NCBI GenBank assembly: GCA_949346185.1
Contig: CASGVX010000049.1
Coordinates: 1 to 10,773 of the forward strand
Source: an uncultured Lachnospiraceae bacterium
Lineage (GTDB): Bacteria; Bacillota; Clostridia; Lachnospirales; Lachnospiraceae
Direction: 5' to 3'
Length of the DNA stretch: 10,773 nt
Shown: piece after piece, positions 1-7,346 of the stretch
Position numbering within the stretch: the stretch's first letter is position 1
Layout: each line of letters begins with the position of its first letter
Program-made: the position numbers and the translations under genes
The notes under the pieces: generated by a model
The model's database searches: none
The model's input: only the letters and a program-made list of their open reading frames with translations
What the model was told of the DNA's origin: nothing

Positions 1-1033
1 GCTTAAATACCGGGCTCTGGATAATTACGATAATGATTACCACAATCGCCTTGTACACCGGGAGCTGGTCACCCTTGACGCTCATGGCGTAGAGAGTGGT
101 GGTCAGTGCTTGAATCGTATAGGCGCCAATCACGGAGCCCATCAGGCTGAACTTGCCGCCCCCCAGCACATTGCCGCCCAGAGCAACTGCCAAGATGGCA
201 TCCATCTCTAAGTTCAATCCAATATTATTCGCATCAGCGGAGTAAATCCGGCTGGAGGCAACGACCCCGGCAATCCCCGCCATCACGCCACAAATCACAT
301 AAGTCAGAAACTTAATCATCGTGGAATTTAATCCCACCAATCTGGAGGCAGTTCCATTGATTCCCACGCTCTCAATATATAACCCCAATGCGGTCTTTTT
401 CAAGATGAGGGACACGATGATGACCACTGCAATGGCAATAAAAATCGGCGTAGGGATGGGGCATTTCCCAATATATCCTCCCATGACCTGATAAGACCCC
501 ACGCGAATGTATGTAATCTGACCATTTGTTACCAGCTGAGCAATGCCTCGGCCGGCAGTGAAGAGAATCAACGTGGCCACCATGGGCTGGATATTCAGCT
601 TCGCCACCAAAAATCCATTAAATGCCCCGCAGAGGGCAGATGCCAGAATAGCCGCTACAATTCCCAGAATAATGGGATTTGCCAGCGTGTTGACAGACAC
701 CTGGCCGCCAGAGAGAATCTGGCAGCACACTGCTGCCGCCACAGCCATCACTGCGCCCACGCTGATATCCTGGCCGCCGCTGGCAGCCGTCACCAGAGTC
801 ATGCCCACTGCCAGAATCACAAGTTCGGAAGCCCTGTTAATGACATCCACAATATATCCGGACAGCACGCCATTCTTGCTGATGGAAATCGCAAAGAAAT
901 CCGGCGTGGTAATCACGTTCACTAAAAGTACCGCTAACAGGCAGACGATCGGCAGAAACAATCGCATGGAAGTAATCTTTCTGATGTCGAACCCGGAACT
1001 CGCGGTATGATTTGTTTTCTTAACATTACTCAT
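1..1033 (-). CDS. Sugar ABC transporter permease, YtfT-like (3' end cut by window edge)
   Basis: This is a membrane permease of the ribose/galactose-type (BPD_transp_2) ABC importers. It forms the sugar channel with the ATPase encoded just upstream. The frame is open from ATG at 1033 to the left edge, giving 344 codons with no stop. It begins MSNVKKTNHT and has many hydrophobic segments, roughly residues 24-42, 68-105, 120-145, 150-165, 195-212, 240-262, 285-305 and 325-340. The stretches AVGMTLVTAASGGQDISVG and ALGGNVLGGGKFS are typical of this permease family. E. coli YtfT is close to 340 residues, so only a few codons should be missing. The ATG lies inside the end of the ATPase gene (8-bp overlap), so translation is probably coupled. 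Assignment to the family is firm; galactofuranose as substrate is inferred from the neighbouring binding protein. A second permease would be expected next. Confidence 0.93.
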   Translation of the reverse strand, partial: MSNVKKTNHTASSGFDIRKITSMRLFLPIVCLLAVLLVNVITTPDFFAISISKNGVLSGYIVDVINRASELVILAVGMTLVTAASGGQDISVGAVMAVAAAVCCQILSGGQVSVNTLANPIILGIVAAILASALCGAFNGFLVAKLNIQPMVATLILFTAGRGIAQLVTNGQITYIRVGSYQVMGGYIGKCPIPTPIFIAIAVVIIVSLILKKTALGLYIESVGINGTASRLVGLNSTMIKFLTYVICGVMAGIAGVVASSRIYSADANNIGLNLEMDAILAVALGGNVLGGGKFSLMGSVIGAYTIQALTTTLYAMSVKGDQLPVYKAIVVIIIVIIQSPVFK

Positions 1034-2543
1034 CGCTGCCACCTCCCGCTATCGCTTTCATAATTCCTTCCTGAGAGAGATCCTCTCCGGTGATTTCCCC
1101 TACCTTCTTTCCATCCCGGAGAACCCCCATGCGGGAACAGGTGCGGAGCATCTCCTCCACCTCAGAGGAAATGAAAGTCACCGCCATTCCCTGATCCGCC
1201 AAGTCTAACACCAGTTTCTGTATCTCAGTCTTAGTACCGATATCAATACCTCGGGTAGGCTCATCCAAAATCAAATAGTCAGGATTGGTCAAAAGCCAGC
1301 GGCCGATAATCACCTTCTGCTGATTTCCGCCAGACAGGCTCTTAATCGGAGTCTCCCGGCTTGCCGTCTTAATCTGCAGCATCTTGATATACTTGTCGGC
1401 AGCCTCCTCCATCTCCTTCCTGCTCATGGGATGGAACATCCCCTTCTTCGCTTGAAGAGCGATGATGATATTCTCCCTCACAGAGAGATCTGCCAGGATC
1501 CCGTCCTTCTTTCTATCTTCCGGCAGATATGCCATGCCCAATTTCATGGCATCAATAGGCGCATTGATTTTCACCGGATTTCCCTTGACAAGCACTTCGC
1601 CACAGTCCGGCTTATCTGCACCATAGATTGCCCGCACCAGTTCGGAACGGCCTGAGCCGAGCAGTCCGGTAAGACCCACCACTTCGCCTTTGTTCATGGT
1701 AAAATCAAAGGGACGAATGCTTCCCTTGCGTCCAAGGCCTTTTGCCTCTACAATAGGCTCAAACTTCTCCAGAGCCTTATGGGCGCCCTTGATATCTGCC
1801 AAATCATCAAAATCCTTGCCCATCATCTTGGCAACCAATTCCACTCTCGGCAGATCAGTGGTCTCATACTCTCCCACCAATTCCCCATTCCGAAGCACTG
1901 TAATTCGATCGCACACGGCATATACCTGCTCTAGGAAATGGGTCACGAAGATAATGCCAACCCCTTCCTTTTTCAATCGGCGCATCAAGACAAACAATTT
2001 CTCCACTTCCTCGTCATCCAGAGAGGAAGTCGGCTCATCCAGAATCAGCACCTGACATTTCATATCCACTGCTCTAGCAATGGCAATCATCTGCTGCTTC
2101 GCCAAAGAACACTCCTCCAGCTTATCCGTGGCATTTGCATCAATATCCAAACCCTCCAATAACTCCGTCGCCTTTTTATTCATCGTGCGCCAATCAATGA
2201 ATCCGAACTTCTTAGGCTCCCGCCCGATAAATAAATTTTCAGCCACGGAGAGATTGGGGCAAAGATTTACCTCCTGATACACCGTGCTAATTCCATGATT
2301 CTGGGCATCCTGTGGCGACTTATTGACAATCGCCTCGCTAAATCCCTCCATCCGAATTTCACCGCCATCCAGAGAATGCACTCCGGTCAGCACCTTGATC
2401 AATGTGGATTTCCCCGCACCATTCTCCCCCATCAGGGCATGAATCTCACCTTTTCTCAATTTGAAATCCACATGCTGCAATGCTTTGACGCCCGGAAATA
2501 TTTTGGAAATGTCCTTCATGCTCAACACAACATTATTTTCCAT
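1026..2543 (-). CDS. Sugar ABC transporter ATP-binding protein, double NBD, YtfR-like
   Basis: This cytoplasmic ATPase of 505 residues powers a ribose/galactofuranose-type importer and carries two fused nucleotide-binding domains. Domain 1 has Walker A GENGAGKST (residues 39-47), a family-typical weak signature SLAKQQ and Walker B VLILDEPTSSLD. Domain 2 has the deviant Walker A GLLGSGRSE usual for this family, a canonical signature LSGGNQQ and Walker B LILDEPTRGID. Length matches the RbsA/MglA/YtfR family (about 500). I prefer the ATG at 2543 (MENNVVLS) to the one four codons upstream, because GAGGG at 2549-2553 sits 5 nt before it and the upstream ATG has no ribosome site. The gene overlaps the permease by 8 bp and follows the binding-protein gene after a 334-bp gap. 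The family is certain; the exact sugar is inferred from the YtfQ-like neighbour. Confidence 0.95.
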   Translation of the reverse strand: MENNVVLSMKDISKIFPGVKALQHVDFKLRKGEIHALMGENGAGKSTLIKVLTGVHSLDGGEIRMEGFSEAIVNKSPQDAQNHGISTVYQEVNLCPNLSVAENLFIGREPKKFGFIDWRTMNKKATELLEGLDIDANATDKLEECSLAKQQMIAIARAVDMKCQVLILDEPTSSLDDEEVEKLFVLMRRLKKEGVGIIFVTHFLEQVYAVCDRITVLRNGELVGEYETTDLPRVELVAKMMGKDFDDLADIKGAHKALEKFEPIVEAKGLGRKGSIRPFDFTMNKGEVVGLTGLLGSGRSELVRAIYGADKPDCGEVLVKGNPVKINAPIDAMKLGMAYLPEDRKKDGILADLSVRENIIIALQAKKGMFHPMSRKEMEEAADKYIKMLQIKTASRETPIKSLSGGNQQKVIIGRWLLTNPDYLILDEPTRGIDIGTKTEIQKLVLDLADQGMAVTFISSEVEEMLRTCSRMGVLRDGKKVGEITGEDLSQEGIMKAIAGGGSDE

Positions 2544-2548
2544 AATTT

Positions 2549-2553
2549 CCCTC
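2549..2553 (-). promoter_or_regulatory. Ribosome binding site that sets the ATPase start
   Basis: On the minus strand GAGGG lies 5 nt before the ATG at 2543. It overlaps the in-frame ATG at 2555, which itself has only GGCAGCGCAGAA in front. This supports the shorter, 505-residue protein. Confidence 0.6.
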
Positions 2554-2790
2554 ATTTCTGCGCTGCCATTTTCTATTATCTGTCACTATTCACAGTTGAT
2601 TTCCGTAAATGCCGCAACCATATATTCGAGCACAGAAATCCTGCCCATTATAAAATAGTCTTTATATTTGAATAGTAACTTTATGTAATGTTTGTGCTGC
2701 AGCGCAAGTACAAACACAAATAAACTCATACGGAAAATGTCAAGCAGGCCCAAGCCACAGGCCTTCATCTTCCTCATTTTAAGCATAGAA

Positions 2791-2838
2791 AGGGCGTGGC
2801 AGCATCAGGCTTTCTGCCTCCATCTTCTACCACGCCCC
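2791..2838 (-). terminator. Stem-loop after the binding-protein gene, probable attenuator or mRNA stabiliser
   Basis: On the minus strand GGGCGTGGTAG pairs with CTGCCACGCCC (11 bp with one G-U), and AGGC-AGAAA-GCCT forms a small inner hairpin. The stem begins 40 nt after the binding-protein stop codon. The tail is only TTTCTATGCTTAAAA, so the U-tract is poor and read-through is likely. This fits the common arrangement in ABC import operons where the binding protein is made in excess. Confidence 0.65.
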
Positions 2839-2877
2839 GGGCTCTTATTCTACTTTGGTATTGCGCCCCTAAAGATT

Positions 2878-3942
2878 CTAGTAAGCACGCTTGTCAATGA
2901 CTTCCTGCGTAACCTTGGTAACTTCATAGTCAGTTCCGTCAATCGTAACCTTTGCCACATCATCACTGTGTGCATAGATGCCTTCTTCCACATATGCCTG
3001 CTTGTCAGGTGTTCCGCCATCCTCAAGCTTCTTGATAATCTCCTCTACGCGAGATCCGTGCAGCGGGTTACACTCCGTGTTGCAGATAATCTCGCCTTCC
3101 ATCGTCTTTGTGATACCGTCTTTTACCGTATCGAAGGACATTACCAAGATATCTCCATCCGGACCGACTTTCTTGCCGGCAGCCTTGATTGCATCAATAG
3201 CGCCGAATGCCTCGTTATCATTCTCGCAGTATACCACGTTGATGTCATCACCCTTCTTCAGGATGGACTCCATAACCTCCTGGCCTTTTGCCTGAGTGAA
3301 CTCGCCAGTCTGCTGAGCGACTAAGTTCCAGCCATTTGCCTTCACAGCATCATTCAGAGCTTCCGTACGTCCAATCTGTGCAGATGCGCCGATGGTTCCC
3401 TGAATATCAACGATATTGATTTCCTTGATGCCCTTTGCCTCAGCATAAGCCTTCAGCCACTCGCATGCCTTCTGGCCTTCCAGTTTGAAGTTAGAGCCTA
3501 CCCATGCAGTGTAGAGGCTGTCGTCAGACACCTCCACCATACGGTCAACGATAATTACCGGAATGTCTGCATCCTTTGCCTCTTTCAGCACAGTGTCCCA
3601 ACCTGTCTCTGTAACGGGAGCAAGTATGATGTAATCAACTTCCTGCTGGATGAAGTTACGGATTGCCGTAATCTGATTCTCCTGCTTCTGCTGCGCATCA
3701 TCGAAGATTAACTCATATCCGTTCTCCTTGCTGAATGTAGACTTCATGGACTCAGAGTTTGCAGTTCTCCAGTCAGACTCTGCACCCACCTGGGAAAATC
3801 CTACGACAATCTCTTTCTTGTCGCCGCCTCCCTTGTCTGAGGATTTGTCAGAACTTGCGTCCTGTCCTCCTCCGCCGCAGCCAACCAGAAGGGTTGCCGC
3901 CATCGTCAGCGAAAGCGCTGTTGCCAAAATCTTTTTTCTCAT
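2878..3942 (-). CDS. Sugar-binding lipoprotein of ABC transporter, YtfQ-like (galactofuranose type)
   Basis: This extracellular solute-binding protein of 354 residues delivers a sugar to the permease. It starts with a lipoprotein signal peptide: MRKK, a hydrophobic core and lipobox LVGC with the lipidated Cys at residue 22. A Gly/Ser/Asp/Lys-rich tether runs to about residue 43. The mature part is a type I periplasmic-binding-protein fold (Peripla_BP_4). Segments VGFSQVGAES, WRTAN, DAQQKQENQI, AIRNFI and TGWDTVLKEAKDADIPVI strongly resemble E. coli YtfQ as I recall it, a galactofuranose-binding protein. The start is supported by AAAGGAGG at 3953-3960. Upstream is the AT-rich control region with phased repeats and a two-component pair; downstream are the ATPase and permease. 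The family is very secure. Galactofuranose as ligand is a family-based inference; other pentoses or galactose are possible. Confidence 0.95.
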   Translation of the reverse strand: MRKKILATALSLTMAATLLVGCGGGGQDASSDKSSDKGGGDKKEIVVGFSQVGAESDWRTANSESMKSTFSKENGYELIFDDAQQKQENQITAIRNFIQQEVDYIILAPVTETGWDTVLKEAKDADIPVIIVDRMVEVSDDSLYTAWVGSNFKLEGQKACEWLKAYAEAKGIKEINIVDIQGTIGASAQIGRTEALNDAVKANGWNLVAQQTGEFTQAKGQEVMESILKKGDDINVVYCENDNEAFGAIDAIKAAGKKVGPDGDILVMSFDTVKDGITKTMEGEIICNTECNPLHGSRVEEIIKKLEDGGTPDKQAYVEEGIYAHSDDVAKVTIDGTDYEVTKVTQEVIDKRAY

Positions 3943-4025
3943 AATTCTCTCTCCTCCTTTTCATAATTTCATTAGGCACATATTTCATTTATGTTTCAGG
4001 AATGCTTTTCCCTGAACACATTTAT

Positions 4026-4054
4026 ATCATACGCAATTTTCACAAAATTAGAAA
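4026..4054 (-). promoter_or_regulatory. Candidate promoter of the sugar transporter operon
   Basis: On the minus strand TTTCTA (4054-4049) and TATGAT (4031-4026) are 17 nt apart. The -10 matches 5 of 6 consensus bases and the -35 only 3 of 6, as expected for a promoter that needs an activator. It would give a leader of about 75 nt before the binding-protein ATG. The region is very AT-rich, so alternatives exist; one is TAAAAT near 4070-4065 with TTTCGT 17 nt upstream. Confidence 0.4.
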
Positions 4055-4083
4055 CAGAATATTATTTTAATTTGTTTGTTTTT

Positions 4084-4120
4084 TTTACGAAAATTGTATA
4101 AAGTTTATGATAATTTACGA
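4084..4120 (-). promoter_or_regulatory. 10-bp phased TTTAYGA repeats, candidate response-regulator binding site
   Basis: On the plus strand TTTACGA (4084-4090), TTTATGA (4104-4110) and TTTACGA (4114-4120) are spaced at exact multiples of 10 bp. A diverged unit TTGTATA (4094-4100) fills the missing step. The array lies 30 bp upstream of the proposed -35. AraC-family proteins contact successive major grooves on one DNA face and often use direct repeats, so the neighbouring AraC-type response regulator is the natural candidate. Repeat spacing is directly visible; the binding partner is inferred. Confidence 0.5.
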
Positions 4121-4175
4121 AAAAAGTTGGAAATTTTTAGCAAAGAACAGCAAACAGCACAACATTCACTTGTAA

Positions 4176-5681
4176 CTACTCGCTGTCCTGACTCCTTGCC
4201 GGAATCCGCACGGTAGCCTCCGTCCCCTCTCCCAGCACACTCTCAAAGGTCACTCCATACCCCTCCCCATAATAGTTTCGGATGCGCTGGTTCACATTGG
4301 CAATGCCAAATCCCCCATTCTCCGAGGCAGTATTCTTATTATTCTTAATAGACTGACGAAGCCGGAAAAGTTCCTCCCTGCTCATCCCCTTCCCATCATC
4401 TATCACGCGAAATAAAATATCCTCTCCCGCTCTCTTCCCAATAATTTCAATCTTTCCCTTCCCCCGCTTATTTCTAATCCCATGGCCCAAGGCATTCTCT
4501 ACCAAGGGCTGGAGCATCAGTTTCGGAACCCGGATTCCCAGTATTTCCTCCTGAATATGAATCTCATAATCCATCACATCCTGATAGCGGAATTTCTGGA
4601 TTTTGAGGTAGCTTTCTATGTGCCTCTTATCATCCGCTACTGTAATGATATCCCTGCCGCCACTCAAGGTGGTGCGGAAAAAATCCGACAGATAGGTCAC
4701 CATGGACACCACCTCCTCCTTCTTTCCTGCCTCAGCAAGCCAAACGATGGTATCCAGCGTATTATATAGGAAATGAGGGTTGATTTGCGCCTGCAGGAGC
4801 CTCACCTCTATCATGCGGAGATTCTCCTGATTTTTCTTAATGTCCTCCACCAAAAGACCAATCTCCATGGTCATATTGTTAAAGTTCCTCGTCAGCACCG
4901 ATATCTCATCCCTAGATTCCACCTCACCCTGCACGGTAAAGTCACCCTCCGCCACCTTGCTGGTCATCTGGCACAGTTTCCTGATGGGCACCGAAACGCT
5001 CCTCGCCGCCCGGAAAGCCATGATTCCGGACAGAATCAGCACCGCCACCATGGCAATCATGGAGATGCCCACCAATCGCTCATTCTGACGATCCAAATCC
5101 GCCTTGACATTGACAAAATTCGTAGTCTCCACGTATATATATTCCTGTATCCCCTCCTGAATGATATTTGTGAGGGTATACACATCATTCCTGAGAATCT
5201 TCATATTCTTATCATAGTTTCCTCCAGCAATGATATTCTTCTCAATATCCCGAATGCAGGCATTCAGTGACACAAGACTGTTTTTCAGACGGACCAGCTG
5301 CCCTTCATTATTCTCCACCGTGGCGCTGGCAGAGAGTTCTACGCAGGCATTTTCAAATTCTTTGATGTAGCGGTAAGGATTGACGGTTACAATGCCATTG
5401 ACCGTAACTTCGCCCAGATTCATCTGATCGAAGCGCTTATTTTTAATAATCGCCAGATATACCGTATAATCTATCCTCTCCTTGAAGTCCCGGACATACT
5501 GGTTGGCATAAGCCACATTCCTGTTAATGTCCGTGTAGGCATTAGTAGCATTGGACAGCGCCCACAAAAGGTACAGCAGCATCAGTACCATGGGCAGAAT
5601 GGCAACCACCACGATATGTCCCAATTTCTTATTCATGGAGGCATTCTGATACCATTTCGAGGCACTCCGATACCACTTCAT
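4176..5681 (-). CDS. Two-component sensor histidine kinase, YesM/LytS family
   Basis: This membrane sensor kinase of 501 residues phosphorylates the response regulator encoded just before it. It has TM1 at about 21-42, an extracellular region of about 160 residues (43-203) with no domain I recognise, TM2 at about 204-222 and a HAMP linker at about 223-275. A His_kinase domain follows with LLQAQINPHFLYNTLD (phospho-acceptor His303), then a HATPase_c domain with N-box LVENALGHGI, G1 DDGKGM and G2 GFGIAN. I chose ATG at 5681 over an in-frame start 15 codons upstream. That ATG shares one base with the regulator stop (TGATG) and has AAAGGGGAGG 5 nt before it. The gene ends 233 bp before the binding-protein gene. 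The ligand is probably a sugar, or a sugar bound to the YtfQ-like protein; this is inferred from position only. Confidence 0.95.
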   Translation of the reverse strand: MKWYRSASKWYQNASMNKKLGHIVVVAILPMVLMLLYLLWALSNATNAYTDINRNVAYANQYVRDFKERIDYTVYLAIIKNKRFDQMNLGEVTVNGIVTVNPYRYIKEFENACVELSASATVENNEGQLVRLKNSLVSLNACIRDIEKNIIAGGNYDKNMKILRNDVYTLTNIIQEGIQEYIYVETTNFVNVKADLDRQNERLVGISMIAMVAVLILSGIMAFRAARSVSVPIRKLCQMTSKVAEGDFTVQGEVESRDEISVLTRNFNNMTMEIGLLVEDIKKNQENLRMIEVRLLQAQINPHFLYNTLDTIVWLAEAGKKEEVVSMVTYLSDFFRTTLSGGRDIITVADDKRHIESYLKIQKFRYQDVMDYEIHIQEEILGIRVPKLMLQPLVENALGHGIRNKRGKGKIEIIGKRAGEDILFRVIDDGKGMSREELFRLRQSIKNNKNTASENGGFGIANVNQRIRNYYGEGYGVTFESVLGEGTEATVRIPARSQDSE

Positions 5682-7315
5682 CACATCCTCCCCTTTCTCT
5701 CTGCCCGATAATCCTTGGGCGAGCACCCCTGAACTTTCTTAAAGATATAGCTGAAATAATGCGGGTCCTTGTACCCCACCTCATATCCGATCTCAGAGGT
5801 CTTCATAGACGTGCATACCAGCAGTTCCTTCGCTTTCTCAATCCGTATCTCCGTCAGGTATTCCACAAAAGTCTTCCCCATCTCCTTGCTGAAGATGGAA
5901 CTAAAATAGCTAGGACTCATCCCCACCCAGGTAGCGATGGAATTCAAGGAGATTTCCTCCTCCATATAGGTAGCCTGGATCTGCTCCCTTGCCATCTGAA
6001 TGATATCGGAATACCGCTTTCCGCTGGCAGCGTTCCTCACCTCAATGGCCTGCTCCACCAGATGTACCACGTACTCCCTGATATCTTCCACGGAATTGGT
6101 GTCGCTCACCGCCTTCTTCAGTTCCTCTCCCCGCTTCTGCAGCACCTCTTCCTCCAGCACCTTTCCCGCATCCGTGGTAATCTTTTCACAGAAAGACATT
6201 ACCGTGACATAGATATTCATCATCACATATTGGCGCATCATCAGAGACCTGAAGTGATCTTCCGGAATTTCCCCCAGGCAGGCATCCACAAAGCTGCCCA
6301 CCTCCTCTTTCACGCCATTGTTCAGAAACTTTTCCACCACCTGATGGGTCTGCTCCAACTCTCCAAAACTCCCCACGCCAAATGCCTCGTTGTCCCGCAT
6401 ATCCTGAAGATTCTCCCCTGACACAATCTGATTCATCTCCCTAGTAAACCGACTGGCAAAAGCCTTGTCTGCTTCCCGAAAGGAAGCGGTCAACTCTCTC
6501 AGCCGGCACACCGGCTTACCTATCCCGCCAAAATATTCAATATCCCGGCATCCCCTCACCAGTCGTTCCAGATCTTTTAAAAACACCTTTTCCCTTTGCC
6601 ACAGTTCCTCTTCCTCGTCTGCGGTAATCAGAAACGCCCATCCGTCCACACTCCGCTGAAAACTGTACACCCAGGCATGAGTCCGCACCATATCCTCCAC
6701 TGCGGCATACACTTTTCCCGATTCCTTCTCTTTTCCCTGCTTCAGAGCCCGCACTTTGAACAGAATCAACTGATACATCTGGGCACTAAGGTTCATGCCA
6801 AACTCTTTCCCTTCCTCTAAGACCTTCGCCAGAGAGAAATCTCCAGATAGCAGTTTGGAGAACAATTTCATCTTTTTTATTTCTGTATTCTCCTGCATCT
6901 CCTGCTGATATATATCCCGCAAATCCCTCTCTTTCCTCTCTCGGAAAATCTCTTCTGAGACAGACTGCAATGTCTCCAGAAGTTTTGCAGAGGAAATGGG
7001 CTTGAGCAGATATTCCGTCACCCCGACCCCGATTGCCTCCTTCGCATATTCAAAATCGTCATAACCGCTGATAATCAATATCTTTATGCCCGGCAGTTCC
7101 TGCTTTACCAACCTGCTCAGTTCCAAACCCGTCATGAAAGGCATCCTGATATCCGTGATCAGAATGTCCGGCTTCTCCTTCAATACCATGGGCAGAGCCA
7201 ATTCTCCATCACTAGCCTCTCCCACAAACTCATATCCCTCTTTCTCCCACTGAATACTATTCTTAATCCCTTCCCGGATTAGCATCTCGTCTTCCACCAG
7301 AAATACTTTGACCAT
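5681..7315 (-). CDS. Response regulator, receiver plus AraC-type DNA-binding domain (YesN family)
   Basis: This cytoplasmic transcription regulator of 544 residues is activated by the partner kinase. The N-terminal receiver domain (1-120) has the acidic pair E8/D9, phospho-acceptor Asp55 in LITDIRMP, Ser83 in IISGYDD and Lys105 in YLLKPIS. A long middle region of about 300 residues has no motif I can name, as is usual for YesN-type regulators. The C-terminal 110 residues are a double helix-turn-helix AraC domain, with SLNSIATWVGMSPSYFSSIF and the family signature GYKDPHYFSYIFKKVQGCSP. Start ATG at 7315 has GAGGAG 4 nt before it. The stop overlaps the kinase ATG (TGATG), so the two are translationally coupled. 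It lies 31 bp after nudC with no terminator between. The likely target is the downstream sugar transporter through the 10-bp phased repeats. Confidence 0.96.
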   Translation of the reverse strand: MVKVFLVEDEMLIREGIKNSIQWEKEGYEFVGEASDGELALPMVLKEKPDILITDIRMPFMTGLELSRLVKQELPGIKILIISGYDDFEYAKEAIGVGVTEYLLKPISSAKLLETLQSVSEEIFRERKERDLRDIYQQEMQENTEIKKMKLFSKLLSGDFSLAKVLEEGKEFGMNLSAQMYQLILFKVRALKQGKEKESGKVYAAVEDMVRTHAWVYSFQRSVDGWAFLITADEEEELWQREKVFLKDLERLVRGCRDIEYFGGIGKPVCRLRELTASFREADKAFASRFTREMNQIVSGENLQDMRDNEAFGVGSFGELEQTHQVVEKFLNNGVKEEVGSFVDACLGEIPEDHFRSLMMRQYVMMNIYVTVMSFCEKITTDAGKVLEEEVLQKRGEELKKAVSDTNSVEDIREYVVHLVEQAIEVRNAASGKRYSDIIQMAREQIQATYMEEEISLNSIATWVGMSPSYFSSIFSKEMGKTFVEYLTEIRIEKAKELLVCTSMKTSEIGYEVGYKDPHYFSYIFKKVQGCSPKDYRAERKGRM

Positions 7316-7346
7316 GGTTCTCCTCGCTTCCTAAACTGACACCACC

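Larger units (their letters stand above)
2544..2877 (-). other. 334-bp non-coding gap between binding-protein and ATPase genes
   Basis: The gap separates two genes of one transporter operon. Reading in the gene direction it holds a stem-loop (2791-2838), a near-perfect 16-bp palindrome TTGTGCTGCAGCGCAA (2692-2707, one mismatched pair) nested between TTTGTG (2691-2696) and CACAAA (2715-2720), and a perfect TATAAT at 2652-2647. No good -35 lies 16-18 nt before that TATAAT. A 66-codon open frame (2586-2786) has no ribosome site and I do not call it. The layout suggests partial termination or mRNA processing after the binding-protein gene, possibly with a weak secondary promoter for the ATPase and permease. 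That reading is inference. Confidence 0.6.

Noticed and set aside
2586..2786. A 66-codon minus-strand open frame in the gap between binding-protein and ATPase genes
   Set aside because: It has no ribosome site, overlaps the palindrome and TATAAT, and its sequence resembles no family I know; it is better explained as regulatory DNA.
4084..4120. The phased heptamers as a CRISPR array or replication-origin iterons
   Set aside because: Units are 7 bp in 10-bp steps, far too short for CRISPR, and no cas, rep or dnaA-like gene is nearby; the position before a regulated operon fits an activator site better.
4121..4165. A terminator for the kinase gene in the AT-rich stretch, and short AGCAAA/CAGCA repeats after its stop
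   Set aside because: Only an A5/T5 pairing can form, with no GC stem, and the short repeats are irregular; no clear terminator is present.
5682..5726. A longer kinase with 15 extra N-terminal residues
   Set aside because: The ATG at 5681 has a strong ribosome site and the TGATG overlap with the regulator; the longer start lies within the regulator gene without such support.
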